64,000 nt of DNA from Buxus sempervirens. Taxonomy: Eukaryota > Streptophyta > Magnoliopsida > Buxales > Buxaceae. This document shows, one piece after another, positions 38,301 to 45,450 of the stretch (position 1 is its first letter; each line of letters opens with the position of its first letter). The notes beneath the pieces were generated by a model. It had not been told where the DNA came from. It ran no database searches and was given only the letters and a program-made list of their open reading frames with translations. The stretch covers positions 31,663,829 to 31,727,828 of the forward strand of contig OX387187.1 of NCBI GenBank assembly GCA_947561395.2. The letters run 5' to 3'. The position numbers and the translations under genes were made by a program.

Positions 38301-38902
38301 ACGATCACAAACACAGGTATTCTTTGATATGAAATCAACTAGAGAACAATATTATTTTATTAGAACATTGTCATTCAAAGTTTTTGGTACCTATGCCTCC
38401 ATTTGACACAAAATTTGAAACTAGCCAAATCACCGTCCAAAAACAGAATGCATAACAGAATCAACCGAGGAATCATTCAGGAGAAAAAAAAAAGAAAAAG
38501 AAAAAGGAAATGACAGAAAAAGAAAAAGAAAAAGAAAAGGCGTAGCCAAGAACAATTACCAAGCAACTTAACATCAAGAACACCAACAAGAAAGTTTTTA
38601 CAACACTCACCTTCTTCACTTCGGGCATCAAGAAATGTCCGCGAATGACCGATCTCCCTCTCCGCGGCCGAACCAGTGGCAAAAAAAGCAACACCTTCTC
38701 TTACATTCTTCCTATCCATAGATTCTTTATCCTCCACCAGCTCATTCATTCCTATAAAATTGCACGAGTAAACCACGCACGGGCACCGTCTGGCACTCAA
38801 TCCAACAGACACAGAAGAAACAGCAGCAGAACTTATCCGACGAGAACCCCTAGCTCCAGTGAAAAAGCCGCAAACGGAAAGCGAAGACGAAATGATCGAC
38901 AT
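12479..38902 (-). CDS. ATS1: Plastid glycerol-3-phosphate acyltransferase
   Basis: Twelve exons join in phase: 38902-38611, 37973-37876, 34576-34490, 34367-34270, 33218-33161, 27373-27272, 27186-27125, 27033-26923, 14888-14810, 14554-14435, 14362-14249, 12613-12479, giving 451 residues (Arabidopsis ATS1, 459). The stromal enzyme transfers an acyl group from acyl-ACP to sn-1 of glycerol-3-phosphate, the first step of plastid lipid synthesis. The first ~90 residues are a Ser/Arg-rich transit peptide. The catalytic H(X)4D is NHQTEADP (exon 6). Other conserved blocks are [41 protein letters not shown] and the C-terminal VSLSQPW. The ATG at 38902 is the first in frame; a TTG precedes it. Introns range from 72 bp to 12,034 bp and all are GT-AG; the intron 11 donor (GAG|GTTAAA) is weak. 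No exon is damaged, so the gene is probably functional despite its insertions. Confidence 0.95.
12614..14248 (-). other. GPAT intron 11
   Basis: 1.6-kb intron with a short (GA)n patch near 14038-14062 and no recognisable gene or intact transposon. Its donor begins GTTAAA and the next exon begins GTTAAG, so splice junction and read-through encode the same first two residues (Val-Lys). Failure to splice would end the protein one residue later. Confidence 0.6.
15913..16726. mobile_element. hAT-like element A with a polypyrimidine core (814 bp)
   Basis: Terminal inverted repeats start CATGGTT (left CATGGTTGTTTGTACCGG, right end read inward CATGGTTTACCGGACCGG). The flanks gtagagat (15905-15912) and gtggagat (16727-16734) match at 7 of 8 positions, which fits an hAT target duplication. 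Sub-terminal DNA is full of 'ggtcccggtac / ggaccgg' motifs. The core (about 16100-16398) is a nearly pure pyrimidine tract. There is no transposase. It belongs to the same family as 18612-19509. It lies in GPAT intron 8. Confidence 0.75.
16095..16398 (+). repeat. Long imperfect polypyrimidine (CT/CCT) tract
   Basis: About 300 bp of almost unbroken C and T on the plus strand, with blocks such as cctctctccctct. It lies inside hAT-like element A. Open frames across it (Ser/Leu/Pro-rich) are artefacts of composition. Confidence 0.9.
17692..17733 (+). repeat. (GA)n microsatellite
   Basis: About 20 GA units in GPAT intron 8. Confidence 0.95.
17800..18420 (+). other. Unidentified degenerate coding-like stretch
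   Basis: In one forward frame from about 17806 the codons look protein-like and are broken by one TGA (about 17867). The longest open block (17881 on) is about 50 codons: [19 protein letters not shown], then [14 protein letters not shown], up to a TAA. Further blocks follow in other frames (for example [19 protein letters not shown] near 18168). The wording is less repetitive than the surrounding intron. I do not recognise the family; a decayed retroelement or captured gene fragment is possible. It sits between hAT-like elements A and B in GPAT intron 8. Confidence 0.3.
18612..19509. mobile_element. hAT-like element B with a polypurine core (898 bp)
   Basis: Both ends carry a CATGGTT-type terminus (left CATGGTTGACGGGATCC, right end read inward CATGCTTTTTTGGATCAGG). 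The flanks atatgaat (18604-18611) and atataaat (19510-19517) match at 7 of 8 positions. It shares the 'ggaccggtcc' sub-terminal motifs and simple-sequence core with element A but in reverse orientation, so its core is GA-rich (about 18875-19110) on the plus strand. There is no transposase. Confidence 0.75.
18875..19110 (-). repeat. Long imperfect polypurine (GA/GGA) tract
   Basis: About 235 bp, nearly all purine on the plus strand, the reverse complement in character of the tract at 16095-16398. Open frames across it are compositional artefacts. Confidence 0.85.
19656..19836. repeat. Tandem duplication, 94-bp unit
   Basis: The block starting gtgccattaagcatgcatat at 19656 recurs at 19750 with few changes (about 94 bp offset) and includes 'ggttgaatgccttatgaaag' and 'aggaatgtgttttatga' in both copies. 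It lies in GPAT intron 8. Confidence 0.9.
20768..20832. repeat. Compound (CT)n-(TA)n microsatellite
   Basis: A run of about 23 CT units passes directly into about eight TA units, in GPAT intron 8. Likely hypervariable. Confidence 0.95.
22369..23701. mobile_element. Mutator-like MITE with perfect 9-bp TSD (1333 bp)
   Basis: The sequence CCACGATGC flanks the element on both sides (22360-22368 and 23702-23710), a 9-bp duplication as made by Mutator-like elements. The ends are inverted: AAGGTTTGACTTTTCGG on the left and CAAGGATTGACTTTTCGG read inward from the right. Removing it rejoins the RNase H-proximal part of the L1 fragment (ASW). The interior contains a perfect hairpin (gagatttcgcca / tggcgaaatctc, 22535-22562) and a long AT-rich region rich in 'aataacaataattat'. 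No transposase. Confidence 0.85.
22870..23420. repeat. AT-rich irregular repeat array (aataacaataattat)
   Basis: Interior of the Mutator-like MITE. Variants of 'tactagaataacaataattataa' recur every 20-60 bp without strict periodicity. No genes. Confidence 0.7.
25157..25313. repeat. Tandem duplication, 94-bp offset
   Basis: Two copies of 'atatggctgaaacgtg(c/t)aggtct' followed by 'gctaaattttagggatatgca' start near 25155 and 25249. They lie in GPAT intron 8 in AT-rich DNA. Confidence 0.8.
25579..25634. repeat. (TA)n microsatellite
   Basis: About 27 TA units in GPAT intron 8. Confidence 0.95.
25940..26265. repeat. Direct duplication, about 165-bp unit
   Basis: A block with 'ttgtatattcatgtttatt', 'atacatctaatttaaata' and 'gatatgtggaattaaagatta' occurs at about 25950-26110 and again at 26128-26265. 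The first copy has an extra internal repeat of the 'tttattaatatagatataca' segment. Confidence 0.75.
26268..26309. repeat. (TA)n microsatellite
   Basis: About 20 TA units, 0.6 kb from GPAT exon 8. The Tyr/Ile frame across it is an artefact. Confidence 0.95.
28893..30549. mobile_element. Harbinger-like MITE inside the Copia RNase H (1657 bp)
   Basis: Ends GGCCTTGTTTGGAT and (read inward) GGCTGCGTTTGGAT, with TAT on both sides (28890-28892 and 30550-30552). Removing the element and one TAT restores the Copia reading frame exactly (gcattatgggttact, A-L-W-V-T). The 3-bp duplication and GGC...GTTTGG ends fit PIF/Harbinger. Its inner flanks share 'gagagaatg / tttctcaca' motifs. It contains a second element at 29147-30081 and no transposase. 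Confidence 0.8.
29147..30081. mobile_element. Second Harbinger-like (Tourist-like) MITE, nested (935 bp)
   Basis: Inverted ends of about 35 bp share TTTGGTGGGCATTATAGAAT, and TAA flanks both sides (29144-29146 and 30082-30084), the classic Tourist/Harbinger target. The core (29340-29880) is more than 85% A+T, built of 'ataatattat' palindromes. A truncated relative lies at 41826-42060 in the storage-protein-like gene (shared 'attaagattaaatttta...attaaaaattgca'). Confidence 0.8.
31005..32574. mobile_element. hAT-like element in the Copia LTR (1570 bp)
   Basis: Ends TAGGGGTATCAACTGG and, read inward from the right, TAGGGGTGTAATTTGG. The 8-bp flanks attgtaac (30997-31004) and agtgtaac (32575-32582) match at 7 positions. 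Sub-terminal DNA repeats 'ggtttggtttggtttt'. It has an internal duplication (see findings) and a nested element at 31378-32209. No transposase is recognisable. Confidence 0.75.
31378..32209. mobile_element. hAT-like MITE nested in an hAT-like element (832 bp)
   Basis: Ends CATAGTTCTAAATATC and, read inward, CATGGTTCAAAATATTG, with 8-bp flanks tttaccac (31370-31377) and cttaccac (32210-32217) matching at 7 positions. Sub-terminal 'gccgtatcggtcgatacg' motifs are inverted at the two sides. The CATGGTT start is shared with the elements at 15913 and 18612. No transposase. Confidence 0.7.
36070..36560 (-). mobile_element. RTE-type LINE fragment (C-terminal part)
   Basis: On the minus strand, near 36385-36300, the frame [17 protein letters not shown] and KIRNDNL resembles the conserved MxxAEMRMLRWMxGxT block after the reverse transcriptase of plant RTE LINEs. 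Many stops and frame breaks follow, and both ends are worn. It lies in GPAT intron 2. Confidence 0.6.
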
Positions 38903-39340
38903 GGCCAAGAAAATTTCGAAAAAAATCAGGAAAGACGCTCTAGCTCGGAGCTCGAATCTTTGAGATAAGATCCAGCATAACGCAGATGAGACTCAGAAAC
39001 CCAAACCCTAATTTCAGGCTCAAGAAGAACTCGTCCTGAGTATGAGTTAGTTGCAGAGAGCTTTTAGAGTGAGTGAAAAGAAGTTCAAGAGGACACGCTA
39101 CTTATTTACAGAGAAATTGAGTTTTTCTTGTTGGCGGAGATAGAGAGAGATGATTAAAGCGTTGAAGCGATCGAAAAGTTGAATTCTTTGATGGGGATTT
39201 ATTTATGCATTTTTCAGGTTTTTTTTTAGAGAAGGGTGAGAGATGTGAGAGATGACGAACGACCGTTTGGCTGGAGGGCTAGAAAGATCGCAGTCGAGTA
39301 TGTGACGAATTAAAACGTGAAACGTGGAAACATGTGGTTG
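38903..39340 (-). promoter_or_regulatory. GPAT 5'UTR and proximal promoter region
   Basis: Upstream of the ATG at 38902 on the minus strand. It has GA/TC-rich leader-like DNA and, near 39350, 'gaggtgcacgtgg' with an ACGTG core. No certain TATA box or transcription start could be fixed. Confidence 0.35.
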
Positions 39341-39980
39341 CTCAGTGACGAGGTGCACGTGGTTTTAACGGCTCAATAGCAAAGCCACAGTCGAGGTTAG
39401 ACAGGTAAGGTTTACCGGAAACGTGGACAAAGAATGATGCCTACAGCTGTTGTCTGACGTCGCTCTCTCTCTTCAACGTTATCTACGGCTTGTATGGGGA
39501 CCACAGTTTTATTATAGGACGAGATGTAAACGGACCGGAACCACCGAGATATGAACCCAAATCCGATTAAGTATACTATATCCGAATTTGTAATATAAAA
39601 CGGATCCTTCGTACTTGTTACTGAATCCAATCCGAATATAGATATAGAATTTTTATTTAAGATGATATATCTATTATTTTAAAAGAAGAATATTAAAATT
39701 ACTTAAGCATCTTCAAAAATCTAAAAAAACTTTTAAACATATATATAATTTAATTGGATTCAGATCTTAATCGAGCAGATATGGCCCTAATCCATATCCA
39801 AACCAACAGATATTTAAATGGTAAAAAAATCCAATTAAATCGAATTTTATTAATTAGAAACAAGTAGTAAACAGGTCATGATCCGACCCATTAATAGCCC
39901 TGTGGATGACTTCGTATTGTAAGAATTTTATTTTAACAAAAAAAAAATTTTATTGTAGGATTTTTTTTTTTTATGGTTTA
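39341..39980. other. Intergenic, worn repeat DNA
   Basis: Between the GPAT promoter and the Helitrons. Around 39520-39900 are 'gatatgaacccaaatccgatt', 'tccaatccgaatatagatat' and 'gatccgaccca' motifs like those in the hAT-type repeats at 61900-63510. No ends or genes can be fixed. Confidence 0.45.
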
Positions 39981-40196
39981 CTGGTGGGGTGCACGTGCAA
40001 TAATACAAACTTTAGAACATATAATGCATAAGGAATTGTTGAGGTCCTCTTTTGAAGATTAAAGAAATGAGAGAGACAAAGTTACCTATATAAGTATTTA
40101 AGATAAAATACTATTAAAGGGTTATTTTAGAAAGAAAAAAAATAGTTAGTTTGCCATTCTTCTAAGGGGGGAGCCTCTCATTATATATAGTATAGA
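39981..40196 (-). mobile_element. Short Helitron (216 bp)
   Basis: On the minus strand it begins TCTATACTATATATAATG after an A and ends GCACGTGCACCCCACCAG before a T. The expected CTAG end is CCAG here, one substitution. The GC-rich palindrome GCACGTGC lies near the 3' end. Related to 40340-40535, 144 bp away in the same orientation. Confidence 0.7.
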
Positions 40197-40339
40197 TAGA
40201 TAAGTTAAATGCTTTTGGTTTAGCTTTTAATATGCAATCCAAAAGGGAGGAGCTTGGGGGTAACTTGGTTTGATTGAAGCCGATAACTCTAACCCAAACT
40301 GGCTTCAAAGGATATAGTTCATTTTTGGTTTTAAACACA

Positions 40340-40535
40340 CTAGCATGTGCACGTGCATGTATGTAGATTAAAATTTTGGGACATGTAAGGGATAAGAAAT
40401 TGTTAAAGGGTTTTTTTTGGAAAGTGAAAATGGAAAAAAACAAAATGACATTAGAGGGTTATTTTAGGAAAAAATAAAATAAAATTAGTTTGGCACTCTT
40501 CCCAAGGGGTTTCCTTGCATTATATATAGTATAGA
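40340..40535 (-). mobile_element. Short Helitron with intact termini (196 bp)
   Basis: On the minus strand it begins TCTATACTATATATAATGC after an A and ends GCACGTGCACATGCTAG before a T. TC and CTAG ends, 3' palindrome and A^T insertion site are all present. This is the best-preserved copy in the window. It is far too small to encode Rep/helicase and must depend on a partner element. Confidence 0.85.
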
Positions 40536-40641
40536 TTAGGGGAAAGGCATAGGGTATGCACGTTGCAAAAAAAAAAAAAAAGAAAGTAATTAAATGAGGA
40601 AAATTATCGAAAGGGAATTCTTTTTCAACCCATTTGCAAAA

Positions 40642-41175
40642 GGGCTTTTTGCATCTATACCCCTAAATTACGATATATTTGCATCTATATCCACTTTTTT
40701 TAAATATTTATATTTATACCCTTCCATTTAGCATAATTGTTGCAGATGTACCCCTAATGTCAAATTCCATTAACTTTTGTTGTTTATTTTTATTAAATGA
40801 CTAAATTAACCTTCTATGAGATGAAAAGTTTATTACATAGGCAAATGAATATGGGTCTAGGTGGAATTCATATGAAAAATTATTAATTAAACAAATTAAT
40901 ATCAATGATTTAAAGTATATATGCAATAAATATAATAATGTAAGTACATAGATGAATTTATAAGAATATAAGAGGATAAATGCAACATATTTTTACTTTA
41001 TCAAAGGTTACTTTGGTCGTTTAATAAAAATAAATAATAAAAGTTAACGGACTTTAATGTCAGGGGTATGATTGAAACGGTTATATAAAACAGAGGGATA
41101 TAAATACAAATATTGAAAACAAAAGGGCATACATGCAAATATAATATAATGTAAGGACATAGATGCAAAAAGCCC
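40642..41175. mobile_element. Mutator-like foldback MITE with perfect 9-bp TSD (534 bp)
   Basis: TTTGCAAAA flanks both sides (40633-40641 and 41176-41184). The ends are GGGCTTTTTGCATCTAT in inverted orientation, and similarity between the arms continues for roughly 200 bp (for example 'attaaatgactaaattaacctt' against 'attaaacgaccaaagtaacctt'). A 9-bp duplication with long inverted arms fits non-autonomous Mutator-like elements. It lies about 400 bp upstream of the storage-protein-like gene. Confidence 0.85.
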
Positions 41176-41368
41176 TTTGCAAAAACATGCTTAGAAAAGT
41201 CAATAATCTTAAAACATCCTATTTTTCTAAAGTAATTGCCAGTAGTTCAAAAACACTATAGCTTAATGTTTTATTCCCCAAATATCCTATGAAAAACGTG
41301 CTAGTATCTATGTGGACCAAAATATGTCCAAACCTGGTGAGAGATATTTCAACTACAAATCTCAAACT

Positions 41369-41378
41369 CCCACGTGAC
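41369..41378 (+). promoter_or_regulatory. G-box / ABRE-like element
   Basis: CACGTG in the context tcccacgtgaca, about 215 bp upstream of the storage-protein-like start codon. ACGTG cores are bound by bZIP and bHLH factors in plants; a role here is inference. Confidence 0.4.
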
Positions 41379-41508
41379 ATCCCCACCCAACAACCCAATA
41401 ATTGTGTTTGTGTACCCAAATAAAGTCATCTTCTTCCCCCTTTCCATCCTCAAGCGACCACTCAGTGCCAGCTCCAATTCAAGTCCGTTCCTTTGGATCT
41501 TACTTTCC

Positions 41509-41516
41509 TATATATT
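41509..41516 (+). promoter_or_regulatory. Candidate TATA box
   Basis: Tatatatt in cctatatattgatc, about 70 bp before the ATG at 41584. Position and sequence suit a plant TATA box with a short leader. Confidence 0.45.
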
Positions 41517-41583
41517 GATCGATATAACAGATTCGGCCAATTGGTTGTGGAAGGACGGAGATAAATCTCGGAATCAATTGGTG

Positions 41584-44500
41584 ATGATGAGTTGGCAGTT
41601 GTTGGTGTCGAGCGTAGTCGCGTTTCTGGTTCGGCATTCCGCGCAGTTGCGGTCGAATCACCCCCTCCATGAGGTGATAGACAGAGTGAACGAGAAGGGA
41701 GGAGGAGCACCTTATGTGGGACTGGTAATGGCGTACCTCACAGAAGAAGAGGCACTTCAGTCCTCCGGACTCTTCGTCCCCAACTCCCACATTCCTTGGC
41801 TTGACTTGTCTGGTAAGTCACTAAAAAGGGGCTGTTTGGTATAGATTATAGATTATGGATTATTGATTTTATAATCTGGATTTTGAAAATCAGGATTCTC
41901 ATTGCTGATTTTCAGAATTCAGAGCAGTGTAGATTTTTGAATTTAATTATACGACTAGAATCTAGAATCTTCTTTGATTTACACCAATTATTAAGATTAA
42001 ATTTTAATTTTTATATTAAAAATTGCATACAAAAATAATATTGCATCCACCTCTTAGAATGCTACTCACTCAATCTTGACCCCTTCTTGCAATGGCCTTT
42101 GCAATTGGCCCAGTAGTATATATATATATAGGTTCGGTTTAGTAAAATACATTTGTAAATCGAATTTGACATTAATCCAAAACCAAACCAACTTAGTTAG
42201 GATTAGAATTTTTTGAATTAAAACCAACTCAAATGCATTGAAACCCAAACCAAACCATCTCAAAGCCGGTTTCGGTCATTTGATTTTTGGGTTAACCGAC
42301 TGAAGTTGCATCCTTTTAAGGTCATTAAATTTTCCGATGGCATTCTTGGGAAATCAAGTGTAGGCCAGAATTTTCCATCTTCTGTTATGATAGTATTAAG
42401 TGGCAATGTGCAGTATTGCATGTGTGCAATTAAAAAGAGAGAAATGAGTAATTATTTGGTGACATTCAATCCTTAAAAAATGTTAAAAGGTATTTTTTAA
42501 AAAGTCAAAAAATGAACTCGTTGCCTTTGGAGCTCAGCATGAGTCCAACGCTTTAAGCCCTCTATAAATAATAAAATAGAAGAGTTTGTCCTTGGACACG
42601 TTCCAGACATCCAACATCAACACCGAAGCCCAAGTTATCCCTATTGAAGTAGATGGTACAATACAAGAAATTATAAGGTTGTTTTGGGCTAAAAATTTGT
42701 GTTTTCACAGTTTCCCAAAGAACTACTTCCCATTATGTATAGTATAAATACAGTGATTGGTCTATGCAATTAAAATAGTTTCTATTAAAATACAAAATAA
42801 GGCTACAAGCTCGATGAGTTCTTAAGAAATCACAAGAAAATTATTAATAAATCTAGTTGTTTCAAATGGGTTTGCATTTTTCAACATATGTATTAAATGA
42901 GACCGTTTTCTTTGGTGCCACTCAGTGGTACCAACGGGGAATGGATGATGAATGCCCCATTTCAATAGGGCCTTATAACCCAAAACATATCCCAGCACCA
43001 AAAGAAATGCGTTTGTATTGAATTTGCCAAATTTGACTTATGAATGCAAATTAAACTAGAAATGTTTATCTAGGTGCATATGTAGTATTGCACGTAGCGA
43101 AATGACAATAAACATTAGTAAATTTTTTTTTTTTTTGGTGACAAAGCTTTTTCGAAATGTTGAAAGATATTCTTTGAAAAGAGAATGTTGGCTAGAATCT
43201 TTCATATTTCCTTCATATAATAATATAAATTTAATTTCATTTTTTTTCTCTCGGCTTCTTTATTTACCTCTTTTTAAATTAATTTATGTTATAATTGTTG
43301 CTTAGGAAGGAGATTTAACATTGGGAGCATTCATGGTACAAGTGTGATATATGTGATGTCCGGGCAGCTAAGGGTAATAAGCCATTCATTTTGGTAAAAT
43401 GGAGCAGTGGACCAGGGTCGGGCCGTGGTTGATTTACATAGCTTGACTTTGAATTTGATCCTTTTTGGTGGCTCAGTTGAATGCAGGGATTACAGTACAA
43501 ATCCTTCTCGACACCTTTGATATAAGGGGAATTGTTCACTACGGGATTGCTGGAAGCTCTAACAACTCCTTATCCTTTGGCGATGTCAGTGTGCTCAAAT
43601 CTGTTGCTTTCACTGGAGCATGGAAATGGCTGGTAAGGGAACAAATGGAAAATTTTCTCTATTAACCCTAAGTCATATATGTATAATTCTAACTTTTGAC
43701 TTAGGTGCTTTTGGTTGGATAGAAATCATCTGCTGCCATTTACTATAGTGGACAGTGTAGCTTAAAGTCAGGTGCTGCCATGTGGAGCATTTCACGGTTA
43801 GGGTTTTTTCGACAAGAAAAATCCTTTTACACTTTCAAAAGCAAAAACGTTGCAGCCCTTAGATGCTCTACGTGGTAGCTTCTCAATCAAGCTACACAGT
43901 CCATTGCAGTAAATTTTGAGCCCTATTACCATAACCCGGTTCGACCCAACCCATGGCCGACCTTATTATTTTGTCACCAAGTTATGGATCCATTTGCACT
44001 GCACAGGAATTCAAGTCCCAGCTGAAGGGGCAGATGCCAGAACTGAGCTTTGGAGTCTACAATTTCCCGAGTAAAGGAGAGAATTTGTTGGCCAACATAG
44101 AATTCAAACCAGAAGAGCTCTACTCAGTAGCAGTAATGAGATTATTATGGGTGCAATGAGATTCTCATTCGCTAATTGCTACAGCTCAAATCCTAACTAT
44201 GCTTTAAAGTTTGAAATTAATCACAGGATTTGAAGCTCCAGCGATGTGTCAACAAGACATATTGCTTGCCTAAAACCCCAAAAGTGGTCTATGGCTTGAG
44301 AGGTTCGACCGCAGATGTATTTGTTGACAATGCAGCATACAGGAAGTTTCTTTTCAATGAATTTCTGGTGTCGACTGTTGACGAAGAGAGTGCTGCAGTT
44401 GTAATGGTTAGTCAAGACTAACAATCCGGTTTTAGCTTAAACCATTGCTTTGAACCATACGGTCCAACCAGAGGTTCACTCTGGTTCTGTAAGTAAACAA

Positions 44501-44833
44501 ACCAAACCATCAAGGGAAAGGTTCATGATTTGACTGCTTGGGTCATAGTTAAAAATGGTGATTACAATAACATTAACAGCAGCAACTCTTTTGATCATTG
44601 TTAACATAATTCTGGTGCATTAACGATTAATTTGGAAGCTGTGGTTTTCCATGCAGACGGCCTTAACAAATGCAGTACCATGCATTGTGTTCCGAGGGGT
44701 GTCGGATTTAGCAGGTGGAGGAGGGACGGTGTCATTGACAAGCCTGAGGTCTTTGGCCGCCATTAATGCCCTCAACGTCGCAGTCGAGTTCATCAGATTG
44801 ATTAGCAATGAAAATCTATCCAATGGCCAGTAG
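41584..44833 (+). CDS. Bark-storage-protein-like / nucleoside phosphorylase superfamily
   Basis: Six exons: 41584-41812, 43306-43373, 43477-43632, 44007-44132, 44227-44406 and 44657-44833, giving 311 residues in phase. The family covers poplar bark storage protein A and wound-induced relatives with a PNP/UDP phosphorylase fold; these are vacuolar or secreted nitrogen stores, and enzyme activity is generally uncertain. Conserved blocks: LHEVIDRVNEKGGGAPYVGL, RRFNIGSIHGTSVIYVMSG, LNAGITVQILLDTFD, GIVHYGIAG, LQRCVNKTYCLPKTPKVVYG, ADVFVDNAAYRKFL, STVDEESAAVVM and RGVSDLAGG. The N-terminus (WQLLVSSVVAFLV) is hydrophobic and signal-like. Exon 4 is odd: family members have about 20 more residues here, and the matching sequence is present but carries a TGA (44158-44160) and lacks a donor at its old end. 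Splicing at 44132|GTAATG skips it in frame. It may be active or a recent pseudogene. Confidence 0.8.
41826..42060. mobile_element. Truncated Harbinger-like MITE
   Basis: Begins ggggctgtttggtatagatt and continues with DNA similar to the left part of the element at 29147 (accaattattaagattaaat). No right terminus is seen. It lies in intron 1 of the storage-protein-like gene. A 'ggttcggttt...aaccaaacc' patch after it (42120-42290) looks like part of an hAT-type element. Confidence 0.55.
42393..42741 (-). mobile_element. Degenerate Helitron-like copy
   Basis: The right end cattatgtatagtataaa resembles the 5' end of the intact Helitrons (one base lost from TC). The left part 'gcagtattgcatgtgtgc' resembles the 3' hairpin. 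The ends are mutated, so limits are approximate. In intron 1 of the storage-protein-like gene. Confidence 0.4.
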
Positions 44834-45450
44834 AAGAATTCAGCAAGGACTGGCTGCAATTCAGTTTGAATTGAGGTTCTTCATGAGTTGTTTCATCTCC
44901 CAAAGAAGGGAATTGATGCAAAATTAAGTCTTATTATACAACTGATCAGAATAAAACAAAATGCATTGTTGCCATCAGTCCATATATAGAATGATCCTTT
45001 TTTTTTTTGGTAACATTACTTGAGTAAAAATCTCATTTTATTTTCCTTGTTATACGTGTCATTGAGAATAAAGATGGAATTTCATGATCTTAGTCTAACT
45101 ATAATTATAGCCCATTCCTTTCTTATGGTGCAAGTTCAAGATCTTAATTCTTTTCGTTGAAGAGGGAGTGGGAATTTATTCAAGTTGTAGGGTTTACCTT
45201 TGGTGTTCATTGCTTGCTTTTTACTAGAAAGAGAAAGCAAAGCATCTGGTGGGTACTCCCCAACACAACAATGTTGTTAAATTCTTCTGTGTCGAAACAA
45301 AGTTAAGAAGAAACTTTGTTCTGTTTTGAATATGCTTTTTTAAAAGTTTGAATTCGTTTTCAATTTTTGATGCTTCCTCTTGCTTTCATTAATTCCTTCC
45401 AAAAGAAACATCAGAATTTCGTGGAGGACATAAAAATGCTGTAAACAAAT
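44834..45450. other. 3' flank of the storage-protein-like gene
   Basis: Holds the 3'UTR and then AT-rich DNA. An 'aaataaaa'-like A-rich context near 44950 could be a poly(A) signal but is not distinctive. No gene or bounded transposon seen. Confidence 0.4.

Noticed and set aside
38903..38908. Start of GPAT two codons further upstream
   Set aside because: That codon is TTG; the first in-frame ATG is at 38902 and is preferred for a nuclear plant gene.
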